From Flavobacteriales bacterium (GTDB lineage: Bacteria; Bacteroidota; Bacteroidia; Flavobacteriales_F; PHOS-HE28), in NCBI GenBank assembly GCA_020635695.1, contig JACJZH010000020.1:1-21625 (forward strand): 21,625 nt of DNA. Direction: 5' to 3'. Both the position numbers and the translations under genes were made by a program. The notes beneath the pieces were generated by a model. It did no database searches. It was not told where the DNA came from and saw only the letters and a program-made list of their open reading frames with translations. Position 1 is the first letter of the stretch. Each line of letters starts with the position of its first letter. Positions 21,610-21,625 of the stretch are shown piece by piece.

Positions 21610-21619
21610 GTTCAACAAA
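21610..21619 (-). repeat. Distal copy of 10-bp direct repeat TTTGTTGAAC
   Basis: This is an exact copy of the 21567-21576 repeat, 43 bp upstream (about four helical turns), around -45 of the predicted start. It is also part of AATATTTG (21616-21623), a one-mismatch -7 element, so it could mark a second weaker promoter instead of a protein site. Confidence 0.45.
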
Positions 21620-21625
21620 TATTCC

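Noticed and set aside
21034..21618. N-terminal extension of the crtI frame
   Set aside because: An Arg/Pro-rich out-of-frame reading of the sigma factor gene. The FAD fold starts directly after the GTG at 21033.

Overview
The window is GC-rich and densely coded, with strong G/C preference at third codon positions, yet its genes look like Bacteroidetes (Flavobacteriales-like, by inference). The signs are a CcoN-CcoO fusion, a large SecA with a long N-terminal insertion, a DUF2795-type small acidic protein, and promoters with the Bacteroidetes -7 element TANNTTTG in place of a sigma70 -10 box. There are almost no purine-rich Shine-Dalgarno sequences. No tRNA, rRNA, CRISPR array or insertion sequence was found.

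Layout. (1) Positions 1-870: the tail of an unidentified gene, then a secreted protein with MORN/YwqK-like repeats and a TonB C-terminal-type domain, ending at a strong inverted repeat. (2) 894-6185, minus strand: secA and a DUF2795 gene, each with its own recognisable -7 element, then a cob(I)alamin adenosyltransferase and a SAM methyltransferase. (3) 6263-14999, plus strand: a complete cbb3 cytochrome oxidase locus, ccoI-ccoS-ccoNO-ccoQ-ccoP-ccoG-ccoH plus a polytopic cysteine-containing membrane protein. (4) 15000-21536, minus strand: nine tightly packed genes starting with an ECF sigma factor: sigma-crtI-crtB-idi-folE-phrB-(53-aa protein)-SRPBCC-crtZ.

The cbb3 block encodes a high-affinity terminal oxidase with its copper-loading ATPase and assembly factors. 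Three sites of the form TGA-N6-TCA, the core of CRP/FNR-family operators, lie in the two short non-coding gaps of this locus. Two are in tandem at 22-bp spacing, and two sit the same 33 bp from a -7-like element. This suggests oxygen control by an FNR/FixK-type regulator.

The carotenoid block combines isoprenoid supply (idi), phytoene synthesis and desaturation (crtB, crtI) and ring hydroxylation (crtZ) with photolyase and GTP cyclohydrolase I under one sigma-factor-led promoter. It reads as a light/photo-oxidative-stress operon. No lycopene cyclase or GGPP synthase is present in the window. The least explained items are the 53-aa basic protein, the SRPBCC protein, the membrane protein closing the cco operon, and a 10-bp direct repeat at the sigma-factor promoter.
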